A stretch of 64,000 nucleotides of DNA from contig NW_006768795.1 of NCBI RefSeq assembly GCF_000204055.1, positions 596,951 through 660,950 on the forward strand, given 5' to 3'. A program made the position numbers and the translations under genes. Positions within the stretch are counted from its first letter, which is position 1. The number at the start of each line of letters is the position of its first letter. A model generated the notes under the pieces. It was not told the origin of the DNA. It searched no databases and was given only the letters and a program-made list of their open reading frames with translations. The DNA comes from Melampsora larici-populina 98AG31. Lineage: Eukaryota > Basidiomycota > Pucciniomycetes > Pucciniales > Melampsoraceae. Positions 20,132 through 32,300 of the stretch are shown here, one piece after another.

Positions 20132-22208
20132 ACAGTCGTCAACCGCTTTTAAAAGTATATTATGATAGACATTTCTAGAAACACTTGTACAGTAACATAT
20201 CCTTGTTTTTTGTTCTCTTAGGAAATTTAGACATTCGCTAGAATTTGGATATTCCATGCAACAACTTTTTAAATCCTTGGGATTTCTTGCTGAACACCAG
20301 TCTTTTTGTCAAAAACCAAATACGGTATTTGGCTTTGGTGGGGTATTTGGTTTCCAGCCAAACAGGCCCTAGCTGTTTTAGAGGATTTTCTTAAAAAAAG
20401 CAAGATATCAAATTTTATAGATTCTCAAGAGTTGTTTTCAAAAGTTACTAATCAAATTCTCAAGAGCTGTTTTCAAAAGTTATCAATCAAAGAGTTTATC
20501 AGCAGATGAAGTTCGTATTTTAGTTAACTCTCACAAAACTTGTTTTCAACTTCCTGATCCCAGCATGTTGAGCTGAGGACTGTTCATTTTTTTCCCATTC
20601 ATTACCTTTGAGGAGTGTTTTTTTCAATTCCAAAGATTACCTTAGATAGACCGTTTTGTGGTATACCCAAACTGATGTATTGATTTAATAAGAAGAAGAA
20701 TAACTGAAAGAAAGACATAAACTCAATAAATGAAAAATGAAAATTCCAAACACAAACAAGACTGATATGGAATGTTCTCACTTTGGATTTTGTGACATGC
20801 AACCAAAATTAAAATAGGTATCTTGTGTCTGTGTTGCCTTTGGATCATAGTTAAATTGGAGGCATAAGTGTGAGAAGTCTTTGACCATGAATTTTTGAGC
20901 ACACCAACCTCCCAGGAATTATTTTTACATCCAATGCTTTTTTATGCATTTAACATGACTTCTACCGACATTTAAGATACTTTGATTGAATTTATGTGCT
21001 GATGCCTGCTGTATATTCAGTTAAAATATCAGCAGCCTTAGTGTCCACTTTCTGTGTGTCAAAATTCTGGTCCATTTGTCTCATCCAGGTTTTTTTTGTT
21101 GAAAAACATGTAAAAACAGTAGTTGTTGATGCTTGATGTTGGGGACCTGGAATGATTCTTTGAACTTTTTTTCAATAGGTTTTTTGGAATGATACCAGCA
21201 AAAAGGTTTTCTTGGCATTCATGGGCCTCAAATACAGGTCAAAACAACTGTATTTTGGGACATTTTTTGTTGGTACATTTACTACGTAAGAGATATCCAG
21301 GGTGTACATACAAAGAATATGTGACAAATAAGTTCAGAGGTTCAGGCGGTTTGTTAGAGCATTGCCACCAATGTCCCTGGACTGCCAACCAATAAGAGTC
21401 ATGTAAAGTGTGTTGGACACTTCCAGAGAAAACACAATCCACCAACAAAACACAACAAGACTGTAGGCCAGCTGTGAAAATCCACAAGTCAACCACACCA
21501 GGTCTCTTAGCATAGACCCCAAGGTTCTTTGGGGCTGTCTGGAACACATTTTTTAAATCTTTGATCCACTGTGTGACACATTCTTTCCAAATGCATCCAT
21601 TTACTTACCCTAAATCATCTTATCAATCTTGTAGCTGTGGTGATACCTGGATGATTATGGAAAGAGCTGGCAGGCATGAGATTGTGGAGCAGAGTTTCAG
21701 AATGTTCCAGGATGGTCAGTGCTAGGTGCTCTTCCTGAAGGGAAACTACAAGAACACCACAAGTTCAGACCACACCCAAAAAAACTTCTGGTGTTCTGGG
21801 AAGACCCTTCTGGAAATTTCCATAACCATATTTGTATACCCAAATTCAGGGTGGGGAAATACAGAATCAATTTGGTATAGATTTATGATGACATACAGCA
21901 TCATCTCAATTTTGGTAACATATCAATGACTTCTCAATATATGGGTGATATCCATCTGATATACAATTCAAAACAAATTAAAAGCATTCTCAAGTTGTGG
22001 GGTGCACTGGCCTGCCAGTGACTTGTGATTGGGAGCCGTGGATGGCCCTATCACCCTTGAAACTCAGCAAAACAAACAATGTATCTCCTGCCTCCCAATG
22101 AATGGACAACAAAATGATTGCTTTTAACATAGATTTGACCCCTGATGCCACAATTATAATGAAGTTTTTACACACACTTTTGCACCACAGATGTTGTGGC
22201 AGAAGTTT
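20132..22208. other. Repeat-rich intergenic region
   Basis: No gene is recognised. Near 20315-20365 a self-complementary patch built on CCAAATAC/GTATTTGG precedes GCCAAACAGGCCCT, which looks like a transposon end. The segment at about 21763-21842 resembles the right end of the 49112-50461 element (shared TTCTGG...GGAAATTTCC...ATATTTGTNTACC). The rest is AT-rich with shadow frames only. Confidence 0.4.
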
Positions 22209-22409
22209 CTACTTTCCACAGGTGTGTGCCTTTCCTTGCTCGTGACACCCAGGACATCCATCAAACTCCAGCGTCTCTATGGTGGGGTCTAGCGGGTTGA
22301 CCAAGCCCTCATCAGTCAATAGAATTCCTTGTTCGTGAGTCATTGAACCAAAAACTTGTTTAAGTGATATGGACACCATGAAGATTGCTGCAAAGATGTT
22401 GAGTTTCAT
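22209..22409 (-). CDS. Small candidate secreted protein, 66 residues
   Basis: The ATG at 22409 gives a hydrophobic start, MKLNIFAAIFMVSISLKQVF, that reads as a signal peptide. The mature part is short and acidic (ILLTDEGLVNPLDPTIETLEF) and ends with a small cysteine cluster, CPGC...C, before the stop. I do not recognise a family. The size and layout fit small secreted proteins of plant-associated fungi. It may be only the first exon of a longer gene, because the cysteine cluster sits at the very end. An upstream in-frame ATG eight codons earlier (22433) is less likely, since it would bury the signal peptide. Isolated between repeats. Confidence 0.4.
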   Translation of the reverse strand: MKLNIFAAIFMVSISLKQVFGSMTHEQGILLTDEGLVNPLDPTIETLEFDGCPGCHEQGKAHTCGK

Positions 22410-25258
22410 GATGTTATCTAATTGGTTGATCAAGCTTTAGATACAGTGAATTGTGAAGAAGATTTGGTTGAGTATATCAAGACTCACTGGGATTTTAAAG
22501 CCACAGGATTTGAAATATTGTGTGTGGGTTGGGTTCAGGCGGAAACTGAAAGTATCTAGGCCAATCAAAAGGGTGAGGCAAGGGACCATCAAGTATGAGC
22601 TTGGTTCATGTTTATGAAAAATTCTACAATGCGTTGATGAAAATTGTTGGGAAACATACCCAGGAAAGTGTGCAGGTTAGACAAGCAACTCAGTAGGATG
22701 ATTGGATAGGGAACAGATCTTCAAAAAATTAGTTGACCTTTATGGAATATCATGTTAGAAACTCAAATTATGTCCAAAACCAGAAAGAGTTGGGCAAAAA
22801 CATTGAATACCCACATATAAGAAGATTTTTGTTCAATCAATTCAATACTTGCAATTTATGAAAGCCAAATACTGTGTCTATAATGTTTATCAAGGTGCTA
22901 ATTGGTGTAATAATTTCTGGTCTATCATAGGTTTCCTGCTGTGCATGGCTATTGTTGTAAAGTATTCATTCTTGAAGACACAAAGCTGGTTAGCTTGTAG
23001 AGCCAAAATGAGGCATTTGCAATGCCAAAGACTTATATGTGTTGGATCAAAGTTGACAATTTTATTGGTCTTGCAAGGTCACTGTTTCAAAGCCTGCCAG
23101 TTTTGGACCAAAATTGGGTTTGTGACATTATCTGCACTGTGGGTGTCACTGAAGGAGCACCAATTTGAATCTCGCAGGGAAATCATACGTCGCTTTCCCG
23201 AGCCCCCCTTTGATAAGTTCTGGGGTTTTAACGCCAGGCCTCAAGGGGAACACCTTTGACTACAAAATGAAATCGTCATCAAGAAAATTGAATGAAGAAG
23301 TAAAATCAAATTCAGTCCGCGAATTCGAATTTCCACTATTCGAAGAAATTGAGCCAATCTGCACCACCAAATCACATTTATTCCAAATGCGGCATTGAGC
23401 AACTCAATATCTTGCATCAAGATGGCGATGTGCACGGTAGCCAATGCACAATTGCATTCGACTTCAAATCTGGCTACTCCAAGACTTCGAATTCGACTTC
23501 AAATTGAACCTGCATGAGTCTCGATTTTGGTCATGGCTCAAGTCTTTACCATCAAAACGGTATCAAGATTGTTGTAAAAGTATGACTATTAATCAACATT
23601 GAAAGCATTAGAAAATAGTTCAAATTCAATTCAAACTCCCTCAAAATTCACCTCAAAGACTTTATCCAGATTCCGAATCCAGACAAGATGATTTTGTAGA
23701 AGAAAACCTTTCAAGGTGTTGATTTGAGATGAAATTGGCAAAGGTTTATGAGACCGATTTGATTGTTGGAGTGATTATTGAAAATCTTCAAAGCAAACAA
23801 ACTTTATTTGAGACTCTAGATGAAGTTCTCAACTCAAATGGTATGTTGACTGCTCATACAAGTATCATCAAATTGAGTGAAAGTTCAAAAGTGATCAGTC
23901 AAGAAAAACAAAGTCAAGTTGCTGGTTTACAATCCTTGAAGTGAGTTCAATTTTTTTTCTGTTTTGTTAGTCACACAAGGCGATTGTTTTATACTTTAGT
24001 AGTTTATTTGAATCATTTTGAAGAGAACTAAAAAGACCTAACCGAGCCAAGACCATTCCTGCAAGGGCAATGTGCAATGCAAAATCGGATTCAAGTCCTT
24101 GAACACGACGTCAAATTCGAAATTGAAAGCGAAACCATCGGATTCGAACGCGAATTCGAACGCAAAAGTGAATTCCAACGCGAAGTCGAATTCGGATGCA
24201 ATACTGGATGTCAATGTGAAATCCAAATGAAAACTATCCAATGGTCTCACTTAAGAAGTGTTGAATTGAACTTCATCTCCACACCTGCGACTTTGACAGC
24301 AACGTTCGAATACAAGGACTCAACAAAATTGGAGAATCACTATGTAGGAATTCAACTTGCATACGGAATCAGGATTGAATCCAAATTCGAATGCGAAATC
24401 AAAATGTAACACTAGCTCGAAGTTCCATGCAAGGTCAGTGTCCAATGCAAAATCCGAGTCAAGTCTTTAAACACGATGTTGAACTCAAAATCAAACGTGA
24501 AATCACATTCGAACTCGAAGTTGAACGCGAAATCTAATTCGAATCGAACACGAATTCGAATTCAAACGCGAATTACTTGATGCTTTATTTTCAATCTTTA
24601 TCTCTGTATCGTTATGAAGAAATCTCAATTCCACCAGCCTAACAAGTTCCAATGAGATCAGATGAGAAATTCGTTGATTTTTTACGATTTAGGTCATATT
24701 GCTCGAGCTTCTTGTCCTGTAAGCTGAATTTCAATTCAACTCTCTTTCCGAGGAGTTTTTCTGAGGATCATCATTGATTAATCCACTTGCCTTTTTGTCA
24801 CGTACACACTTTGAATCCAAACAGGGCTATGAATCTTTGAGTAGATTGCAGAGTGCTGTAGAGTGGAGACTACGCTTTCAGGGAAGGAAAAAAAGAAGGA
24901 CACCTATGTGTAGCACACAATGTATATGGGATGAGGAGCTCGCTTCTGAGCTAGCAGGAAAGATGAGAATAAGTATATCATCTAGTTTTCACTATTCAAT
25001 TTGTTTACACTTGTCCGAAGGACATGCTAAATGCCATAGTAGATATGGCCAGGTTCGATCCATACAAACCAGCAGTTAGTGATCATCATCAAACAAATCC
25101 AACTTTGAACTCAAATGAGCTCCAGATGGTCAACTTACCTCCGTTCAGATGTCGGCGCTTGCAAAAGTAGTCAACCTGTTGGCCCTGTTCAAAACGTGAG
25201 CAAACTTTTGAAATCCAAAAGGTAAAAACGATTACAATTAGCGCTCTAGTCCGTAAAA
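22410..25258. other. Intergenic region, AT-rich, with GAATTC/TTCGAA-rich patches
   Basis: No gene is supported. From about 23160 the sequence becomes rich in TTCGAA/GAATTC words, peaking at 24055-24590. The open frame at 24077-24409 (+), reading with repeated Phe-Glu pairs, reflects that composition. The 12 bp before the LINE (25259-25270) are its target duplication. Confidence 0.4.
24055..24590. repeat. Diverged duplication of a TTCGAA/GAATTC-rich unit
   Basis: Two blocks starting near 24060 and 24430 share the order AATGCAAAATC(C/G)GA, then TTCAAGTC or GTCAAGTC, then a dense run of GAATTC/TTCGAA/GCGAA words, about 370 bp apart. The words are short palindromes, so the region is highly self-complementary at small scale. 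Confidence 0.5.
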
Positions 25259-25270
25259 CTTCATTGGGAG
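25259..25270. repeat. Target-site duplication of the LINE, left copy
   Basis: CTTCATTGGGAG here is repeated exactly at 47901-47912, directly after the poly-A tail of the LINE. The pair fixes both ends of the element. Confidence 0.9.
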
Positions 25271-25455
25271 ACGATAGCGAGGTGCCAAGTGATCGTACAG
25301 ATTTTTTCTCCTGATCACGTGACCTGTTCCGTGACTGCGCAAGCACACATCCAAATTTCGTCCTCTCATTCTCAACAACTTTTTTCACCTTTTTCATCAA
25401 CCCTTTTCCTCTCTAGTTCTTCATCCACTTATCGTTTTCAGTTTTCGTTCGGTGG

Positions 25456-27009
25456 ATGCCTTTCTCGAGGGTTTTAGGCCTCAGGGACGGGGTGAATACC
25501 CCAACCCCGAACCCCCAGTCGCAGATCGAGCCTGGTGAAGTTAGTGACGCTAACATGACCAGGCTGGACTCGATTGGGATCACCCAGCTACCCAACACGC
25601 CGCGAACTAACCGAGTTTGCGACTTAGTGGGTGAATCGATTGTAGGCAAAGGAAACCTACCACAACTGTTGGGGGAGCTCAAGCTCAAGCTTCAAGAGCT
25701 AGCTCCCTCCAAGCCTGGCAGATCGACTGTCTCCTCTTTGGCCCCGACGGGTTTAAGCCAAGCAGGTCCGGTCAACTTCCTGTGCGACAGAGCTGGTTTC
25801 CAAAACGTCCAAACGTTGGTGGAATTCTGTCACCGTATAGCTGTTTCGCAAGAAACAACCCAACCAACCCGTGCGCCGGAAGCGCTCATGGCAGGCGTCC
25901 ACGCTAGCATCCAGGAAATGGAAGCTGTTATAGCGGAACAAGCCGCAAACCTTGCGGACCAAGCCGCCAATCTCGAATCCACGATCAAGAGGCTGCAGGA
26001 GAATGCAGAGAAACAGCAGACCTCCTTTGCCAACGCAGCTAAGGCAGGCCTCAATCAACAAACCCAGCCGGCCCAACAGAAGGGCCCAAAACCACCAAAG
26101 CAGCAGCTCCAGCCACCACCCCGTGCCCTCCCATACCTCACCTTGGCTCAAGCCTCGCGTGATGGCAAAGAGGAGCTCGAGACAGATCCCCAGGACCTGT
26201 CCAAACGGCTCAATCGCGCCCTAGCTTGCGTCAACCCAGCCAACCCACCGACCATCAGAGGCCATAGGCGTATACACCGAACCGGCGAATTGATAGTGCA
26301 ATTCCGCAACGAGGAAGAAGCCGATAAGGCTCAAGCACAGGCGGACACGTGGATCCAAGTCTTTAACCCCAGGCTTAGATTGAAAACTAAACTGTACACC
26401 ATCATGGTACACGGAATTCCAACTTCCTTCGACACCAATGACAGAGAACAGGTTATTAACTTTGTCAAAGAAAACAACGGCCTAATCGACTCAGTCGAAA
26501 GCGTTAGGTGGGCCAACGCTCACTCACTAGCGATCGCAAAACCCTTTTCATCCTTGTTTCTTAGCCTATCCGATCCAGAGGAGGCAAACAACGCCATCTT
26601 CAACAAAATCAGCTTCAACGGAGAGCTTAAAACCACGGAGCGCTCCAAGAGAGCAGAAGGAACAACTCAATGCTTCTCGTGCCAAAGTTACGGACACGTA
26701 CAAGCTAAATGCCCTAACAAACCTCGCTGTGCAACATGCACAGGCGATCACGCCACCACCGCTTGTACCTCTCGCCAAAAGCCGGGAACAGCTCTTTGTA
26801 TTAATTGTATAGACAAACATATTGCAATGAAAAGAGAAACCGTTCCATCCTATGCTACAACTAACATCACTCAAGATGAGATGACCAACTTTGCACACTC
26901 CTCCCTAGCCTCAAACTGCCCCATTCGCCGAGCACGCACTGCTCCATCTCGTAACCGAGACTTCTTCCCGGTTACGAAGAAGAACAACACCACCCATGCC
27001 GTCCGTTAG
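25456..27009 (+). CDS. LINE ORF1, gag-like RNA-binding protein
   Basis: 517 residues from an ATG at 25456. LINE ORF1 proteins bind the element RNA to form the transposition particle. A central coiled coil is visible (repeats of Gln, Ala and Asn around EAVIAEQAANLADQAANLES), followed by a Pro/Gln-rich linker. Two zinc knuckles lie in the C-terminal third: CFSCQSYGHVQAKC and then a cysteine/histidine cluster CATCTGDHATTAC. An RRM-like region probably precedes them (around LYTIMVHGIPTSFD). The stop at 27007-27009 overlaps the start of ORF2 by 14 nt. The role is clear; the exact subfamily is not. Confidence 0.9.
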   Translation: MPFSRVLGLRDGVNTPTPNPQSQIEPGEVSDANMTRLDSIGITQLPNTPRTNRVCDLVGESIVGKGNLPQLLGELKLKLQELAPSKPGRSTVSSLAPTGLSQAGPVNFLCDRAGFQNVQTLVEFCHRIAVSQETTQPTRAPEALMAGVHASIQEMEAVIAEQAANLADQAANLESTIKRLQENAEKQQTSFANAAKAGLNQQTQPAQQKGPKPPKQQLQPPPRALPYLTLAQASRDGKEELETDPQDLSKRLNRALACVNPANPPTIRGHRRIHRTGELIVQFRNEEEADKAQAQADTWIQVFNPRLRLKTKLYTIMVHGIPTSFDTNDREQVINFVKENNGLIDSVESVRWANAHSLAIAKPFSSLFLSLSDPEEANNAIFNKISFNGELKTTERSKRAEGTTQCFSCQSYGHVQAKCPNKPRCATCTGDHATTACTSRQKPGTALCINCIDKHIAMKRETVPSYATTNITQDEMTNFAHSSLASNCPIRRARTAPSRNRDFFPVTKKNNTTHAVR

Positions 27010-29697
27010 TACAACGGAAGGCAGGGCAATCAGAGATCCGCTCAGGATCCTGCAACTCAATGTACATAGATCGGAGAAAGTGATGCTTTCTCTTTTCAAC
27101 TCTTCTACCACACGCTTATTTCATTTTTTATTAATTCAAGAGCCGCACCTAAACTGGGCTTCCCATCTCCCCATGTCTGACCCGAACTGGCATGTTATCC
27201 CCCCCCTTATGAACTCTGCTCCCACCCTGGAAGGTGACACGCGCATTAAAAGCGTCGTTTATGTTAATAATCAACTCCCAAGCCATTCCTTTTCTCCTAT
27301 TTCCACAAACTCAGCCCTTATTGCAGGGGTTGCTTTAGCACTCCCGCTCCCCCATCCTCCTATCAATCTCATTTCTGCCTACTTACCTCCGGGTCAGGCC
27401 CAAACAATGGAACCGTTAGGCCCCATTCTTGAGAACCTGCGCCCTAATCCTGTCCTGCTGGGCATGGACTCTAATCTCCACCACCAGATGTGGAACCCCA
27501 GGGGGTACTCCCACGTTCATCGTGAGGCGGATGGACTCATCTCCCTCATGAACTCGGCCGGCCTGCTTCTCCGTTCTGAAGCAGGCGTTCCCACTTTCAC
27601 AGCTAGTAACGCACAAAACAGCCAAACCACAGTCGACCTGCAGTGGCTCTCGCCCGAGTGCTACGATTGGGCGACAGTGTGTAAAACAGACTCATCCTTT
27701 GAACATTCCCACTTTTCAGATCACATGGCGATCGTCACGGAACTGGACCTCCCAGCAAGCCCATTAGACGACTACTCACCGCGACCCAGGCCAAACTGGG
27801 CTAAAACAGATTGGGAAAAATACCAATCGGTTCTGGGGACCGCCTTACGACCCCTTCAAAACGACCTCCAACCTCTGACCTCCCAAGAGGCTATAGACAA
27901 GCTGACAGACGACATTACGTCGGCAATCGACAAAGCCGTCTCAGAATCAACCCCGATGCTGAAAATCACGCAGCGCTCCCGGCGCTGGTGGAACGCTGGA
28001 ACTCTCAACCCCTTTAAGGGACACGCGAACAATCTGCGCCGCGTAGCCCAACGCTCCGGACAGCGGACTGACCGAGTAGCTTTCCGAGCGGCTCAGCACA
28101 AGTTCCAAACTGCCTGCAAAGAGGCCAAAGTCAACCACTGGCGCTCGTTCTTGGCTAATCTGACAGCCAAAGACCTATTCACAGCAGCAAACTACACCAA
28201 TGGACCCACAGCTTCACGTACTCTGCCGCCGCTAAGGAAGCAGAACGGCGATTTGACAAGCGCACCGGACGAACAAGCCGACCTCTTGTTCCAGGCAACA
28301 GGGGGCCCAACCATCCCCTGCGATCTTGCTGACACAACTGATCTCCCTGATAGAGAACCAGCCCCTCTGCTGTTTTCCACACAGGAAATTCTAGCCTCGA
28401 TTGACAGACTCAAAATAGGCAAAGCGCCTGGAGCTGACGGAATCACGAACGCAACGATTAAGAAGGCCCCGAAATCACTCGCCGACCTACTAACACACCT
28501 CCTTAATGCCTGCCTAATAACGGGCTTCTACCCAAGGCTGTGGAAAACCGCTAACACAATAATTCTGAAAAAGCCTGGGAAGCCAGACTACACTAACCCG
28601 TCCGCGTACAGACCTATCGCCTTACTAAGCTGTCTCAGCAAAGTCTTGGAGGCTACGATTGCTGCACGAATGCAGGAATACGCGGAGGCCAACCAAATTC
28701 TCCCAGAAGGCCACTACGGCGGGAGAGCCAAACGTTCCACTACTGATGCTCTGCTTAACTTGACAGTCTGGACCAAGAACCAGTGGGCCAAAGGCAATAT
28801 AGTTGGCACGCTATTTGTCGACGTAAAAGCCGCTTTCCCAACCGTCAACCCTACTAGACTTTGCCACACCCTAAACGAAATGGGTTTCAGTCCCAGCCTC
28901 ACACAACTCATGACTAACTTCCTCAGCAGCAGATCAACGACCTTCCAACTGGGAGATTACCAATCAGAACCGAAGCAGCTCACCATAGGGCTCCCGCAGG
29001 GTTCACCACTTTCGGTGATCCTGTACATCTTGTACAATTCACCGCTCCTCAGACAACCTGATGGAGTGCCCAACACGATCTCCCTGGGATTCATCGACGA
29101 CGTGGCATTCGCCACCGCCCGACCCACGCTGGAGGAAGTAACTGAACAACTCCAGGCCCTGGCAAACAAGGAACTCGAATGGGGCAGTCGCTACGGCGCT
29201 GCCTTTGACCGAGCCAAAAGCCAATGGATGGTGTTATCACACAAGAAACCACCTACTATCGCCCCGTCGATCAATCTGGGAGATGTAGAACTCACCCCTC
29301 AGCCGCTCATCAAGTGGCTGGGCGTACTAATTGATCCTAAACTTCGCTTCTCAGCTCACATCTCTTCACAGGTTGCGAAGGGTATAACGGTTGCAAATCG
29401 TCTAGCAGGCCTAGCCAGAACTGGCTGGGGCATACCGCTGAAACAATGCACACAGCTAACGTCTTCGCTAATCCACTCGAGAGTGGACTATGCCAGTGTG
29501 GTTTGGCACACCTTTGGAAAATCCACAGGTCCGGCCAGCAAGCTCCAACGTGTCGATAACATTGCGATGCGTTTTGCCTTGGGAACTTTTCGAACGCACC
29601 CCACCCCATTCCTCCGCCACGACACCAACTCGCCACCCGTCTATGCAAGACTCGATGCCAAGTCAGACACCGCCATCCTGAGGCTGCTAGAACTGCC
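26996..29697 (+). CDS. LINE ORF2, 5' part: endonuclease and reverse transcriptase
   Basis: ORF2 nicks target DNA and copies the RNA at the nick. This part starts with the ATG at 26996 and is cut at 29697 by element B; the frame resumes at 45735. Endonuclease motifs in order: LQLNVHRS, LLIQEPHL, LLGMDSNLHH and HFSDHMAIV, supplying the usual Asn, Glu, Asp and His. The reverse transcriptase follows with KAPGADGITN, the block around SAYRPIALLSCLSKVLE, VDVKAAFPTV, GLPQGSPLSV and the catalytic FIDDVAFA. Ile replaces the more common Ala in the F-A-D-D box. Beyond the LTR boundary the open frame continues a few codons (SPEPYS-stop) into LTR sequence, which is not native. With the 3' part the protein would be 1,354 residues. 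Confidence 0.93.
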
Positions 29698-30642
29698 TGT
29701 CAGCCCCGAGCCCTATAGCTAGTACCAAAGGGCTGAAATATAATAATAAAATAATAAAAATAATACTTACAACTCATGGCTCAGTTTCAAGAGCCAATTA
29801 CATATGAAATTACATATAGTTACATATGTAATGACATGTGTAGGTACAAGTAGATCAATACGAGAGATTACACGAAGTAATATAACCTTTCACAAGGCTT
29901 ATCACATGAGCAACACAAGAGTTACGCATGTGTGTAATAAATGTAATAATTAAATAATTAAAATATGATTACATACTACAAAAGAGTATGTAATCCAACC
30001 ACAAGTTGTGCGCAAGGGATTTTCTGGGTTATGAGTATATAAAGAGCTCTCCCACCCGCCAGGAAAGTCCATCATCATCATTACATATCATCAAATTATC
30101 AGTAAACATCATCAATCAGATAAATAAGAGTCCTTGTCCTCTTTTATTAGACATTGTATATTTCTCTAATTGATCATTGCTTTTGTTATTTGTAGAAGTT
30201 CTTTTGAAGACTTCTTTCAGGAGGTGATCCTTGCAGTACTGCTCAAGTTATTAAGGGAATTCAATAACTTGAGAAACTCTAAATTCACGGGAGTTCCTCT
30301 GTGTTCAGAGTTTAAAGAACTTTAAATATCACTAGGTGATATTTCCCTTGTTTAATAAACTCTAGAGTAGAGTGTTATTAGCTTGGGCACGAAACTAGAC
30401 TGTAGTTTCTACTTTTATTCCTGCTAGAAGACTCCTGTCTTGCATTAATTCCCGGAGTGATATCCAAAACCCTTTGTTAAAAGGTCAATTAACTGAAGTC
30501 AGTGCTGATTTGATCACACTACTTCATTAATTACTTTGTTTTAGAACTTTAAACAAAGATCTCACGCGCTCAACAAACTTAGTTTGTTAAGCAAACCTTA
30601 TTCTTAGTGTTTTACTAGCCCAAAAGACGCTAGTAGCTCACA
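29698..30642 (+). repeat. 5' LTR of element B
   Basis: 945 bp with TG...CA ends, matching 44785-45729 almost base for base. It contains a TATA-like motif at 30036 and several short inverted pairs of the type ACATATGT. Confidence 0.96.
30036..30043 (+). promoter_or_regulatory. TATA-like promoter motif in the 5' LTR of element B
   Basis: TATATAAA sits in the middle of the LTR. The same motif is at 45123-45130 in the 3' LTR. It is a plausible RNA polymerase II core element for the element transcript. Confidence 0.55.
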
Positions 30643-32300
30643 ATTTGGGGGCCTCATCGTGTTTTTGAACCCTTTATATTTTTTTTTGAGTTGTTATCTC
30701 ATCTTTTTATTTTATAAAAACATTAAAAACAAAAACATATCAGTTTTATTTTATATCTACATTTTTTTTGACCTGTTTTACTTGAAAACTGAGTGAGCTC
30801 AGCATTTTTCAAAATCAGGAGAATAGGTTGGAGGAAAGAAATAAATCATTTCCCCCCTCCAATTTTCGCATTTTTTTTTATTTTTTTTAATTTTCCAATT
30901 GTTTGGATCATCAGTTGATCCAGTACACTTGAATTACATATTCAAAAGTGTTGTGTTGCATAAACAAACACCTGTAAGCCACCTTTTTGATATTGTAATT
31001 GGCCTGCACGCGCCAATTACAATTACATATACAGTCAGGTGACTTGTATACATATACACCAGTAATTCCAACAAGCCCCGCGCGTGGTCCGACAGCCACA
31101 ACGCTACAATACTCTACTGCACTTTGAAATTCAAGATCTCGAAGGCTGCAGCTCAGCAACCCTCAACCCACACCTCACTCAATCAACGATCACGCCGTCT
31201 ATTCGACATCACTGTCGAATCCTTTCGAACTCGCAGTCGGTGTTGATTGTTCCACGAGTTGTGGCTTCCCGCTACGAACTCCAGGAGCATTTGTCCCGCT
31301 TCAAAAGCCGCCACACCCCGTACACTCCCTCGATCACGCGGATCAAACACCTCATACTCTCATTTTTGATCACGACGATCAAGACCAAATCGCATCACTT
31401 CAAAAACCTCAATTGAAAGGTGTTGTTTAGAATACCATCGTTGAGAAGTAAGTAATATTATAATTGAATCAGTTTCAATTTAAAACAATTTTAAATAATA
31501 AACTTAATTCGTTGTTTATTTTATTTTTTTTATTGGTGTTTTATATTAGAATCGATTATAGATAGATCTTTCTTATATCAACGGTCAAAACTACCTTCGA
31601 TCGATTATCTACAAACCAAGTTTTACTCGGGTTTGGAGTAGAGCATTTTCTACGATTTAACATTGACCAGATTTCTTTTCAAGTTATCATTTGAATCATT
31701 ATCTTCTTCTAAAAAGAGTAAGCTCTTAGATTTTTTTTTCGGAAAGTTTTAAGACTAGTAGAAATCAATAGAAAACTTACCAAGTACCTTTTTGGTTCAA
31801 TAATTTTTTTTTCCTTCGGCGATTTAGTTCAGTCTTGATTTAGCAAGAACAAAGCTTACACCCAGTAACTCACTACTTTAGTTTTGACAAAAGTAAGTAA
31901 GTAATACATACCTGGTCAATCGTCCCGAATTGAAAGTAAAATCTTTAAAATTTTTAGTCTCCGTCTGAACCAATTGACCTAGACCGTTTATTTTCGCAAT
32001 CGATCTTTTATCTTGACTTTCTTATACTCGACTCTTGATAGTGAGTACTTGAAATCTTTCCACATCTATCAAGAGAAAAGGAGAATACTTACAATAGCAT
32101 TATATTTTAGTTCAGTCAATCTTTTCGAATCAACTTACTCTCTGTTTACCAGACTCGTTGAGATAATAAAAGTTTTAGAACTTTAAAAGTAAGTATCTTA
32201 GTTGGCTAATCTTGTTCTTGATCTTATTTGAGCCTTGTCAATATCTAGAAACTGACAAGTTTCATTACTTGTTGTTTCTTGTTTTTGTTTTCATCCTCTT
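30643..32300 (+). other. Long leader of element B
   Basis: About 1.7 kb of AT-rich DNA between the 5' LTR and the first convincing coding exon. It has homopolymer T and A tracts and many GTAAGT-like donors (for example near 31448 and 31893), suggesting that the leader is spliced. The frame at 31084-31416 (110 codons) shows no domain. A leader this long is unusual for Ty3 elements. Confidence 0.5.

Noticed and set aside
24077..24409. Open frame with Phe-Glu-rich translation.
   Set aside because: It follows from the GAATTC/TTCGAA repeat composition and has no start context or homology.
29698..29722. LINE ORF2 appears to end naturally with SPEPYS and a stop.
   Set aside because: Those codons are the first bases of the element B LTR; the native frame resumes at 45735.
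30643..30665. Primer-binding site for a host tRNA after the 5' LTR of element B.
   Set aside because: The sequence TTTGGGGGCCTCATCG did not match any tRNA 3' end that I can recognise, so no call is made.
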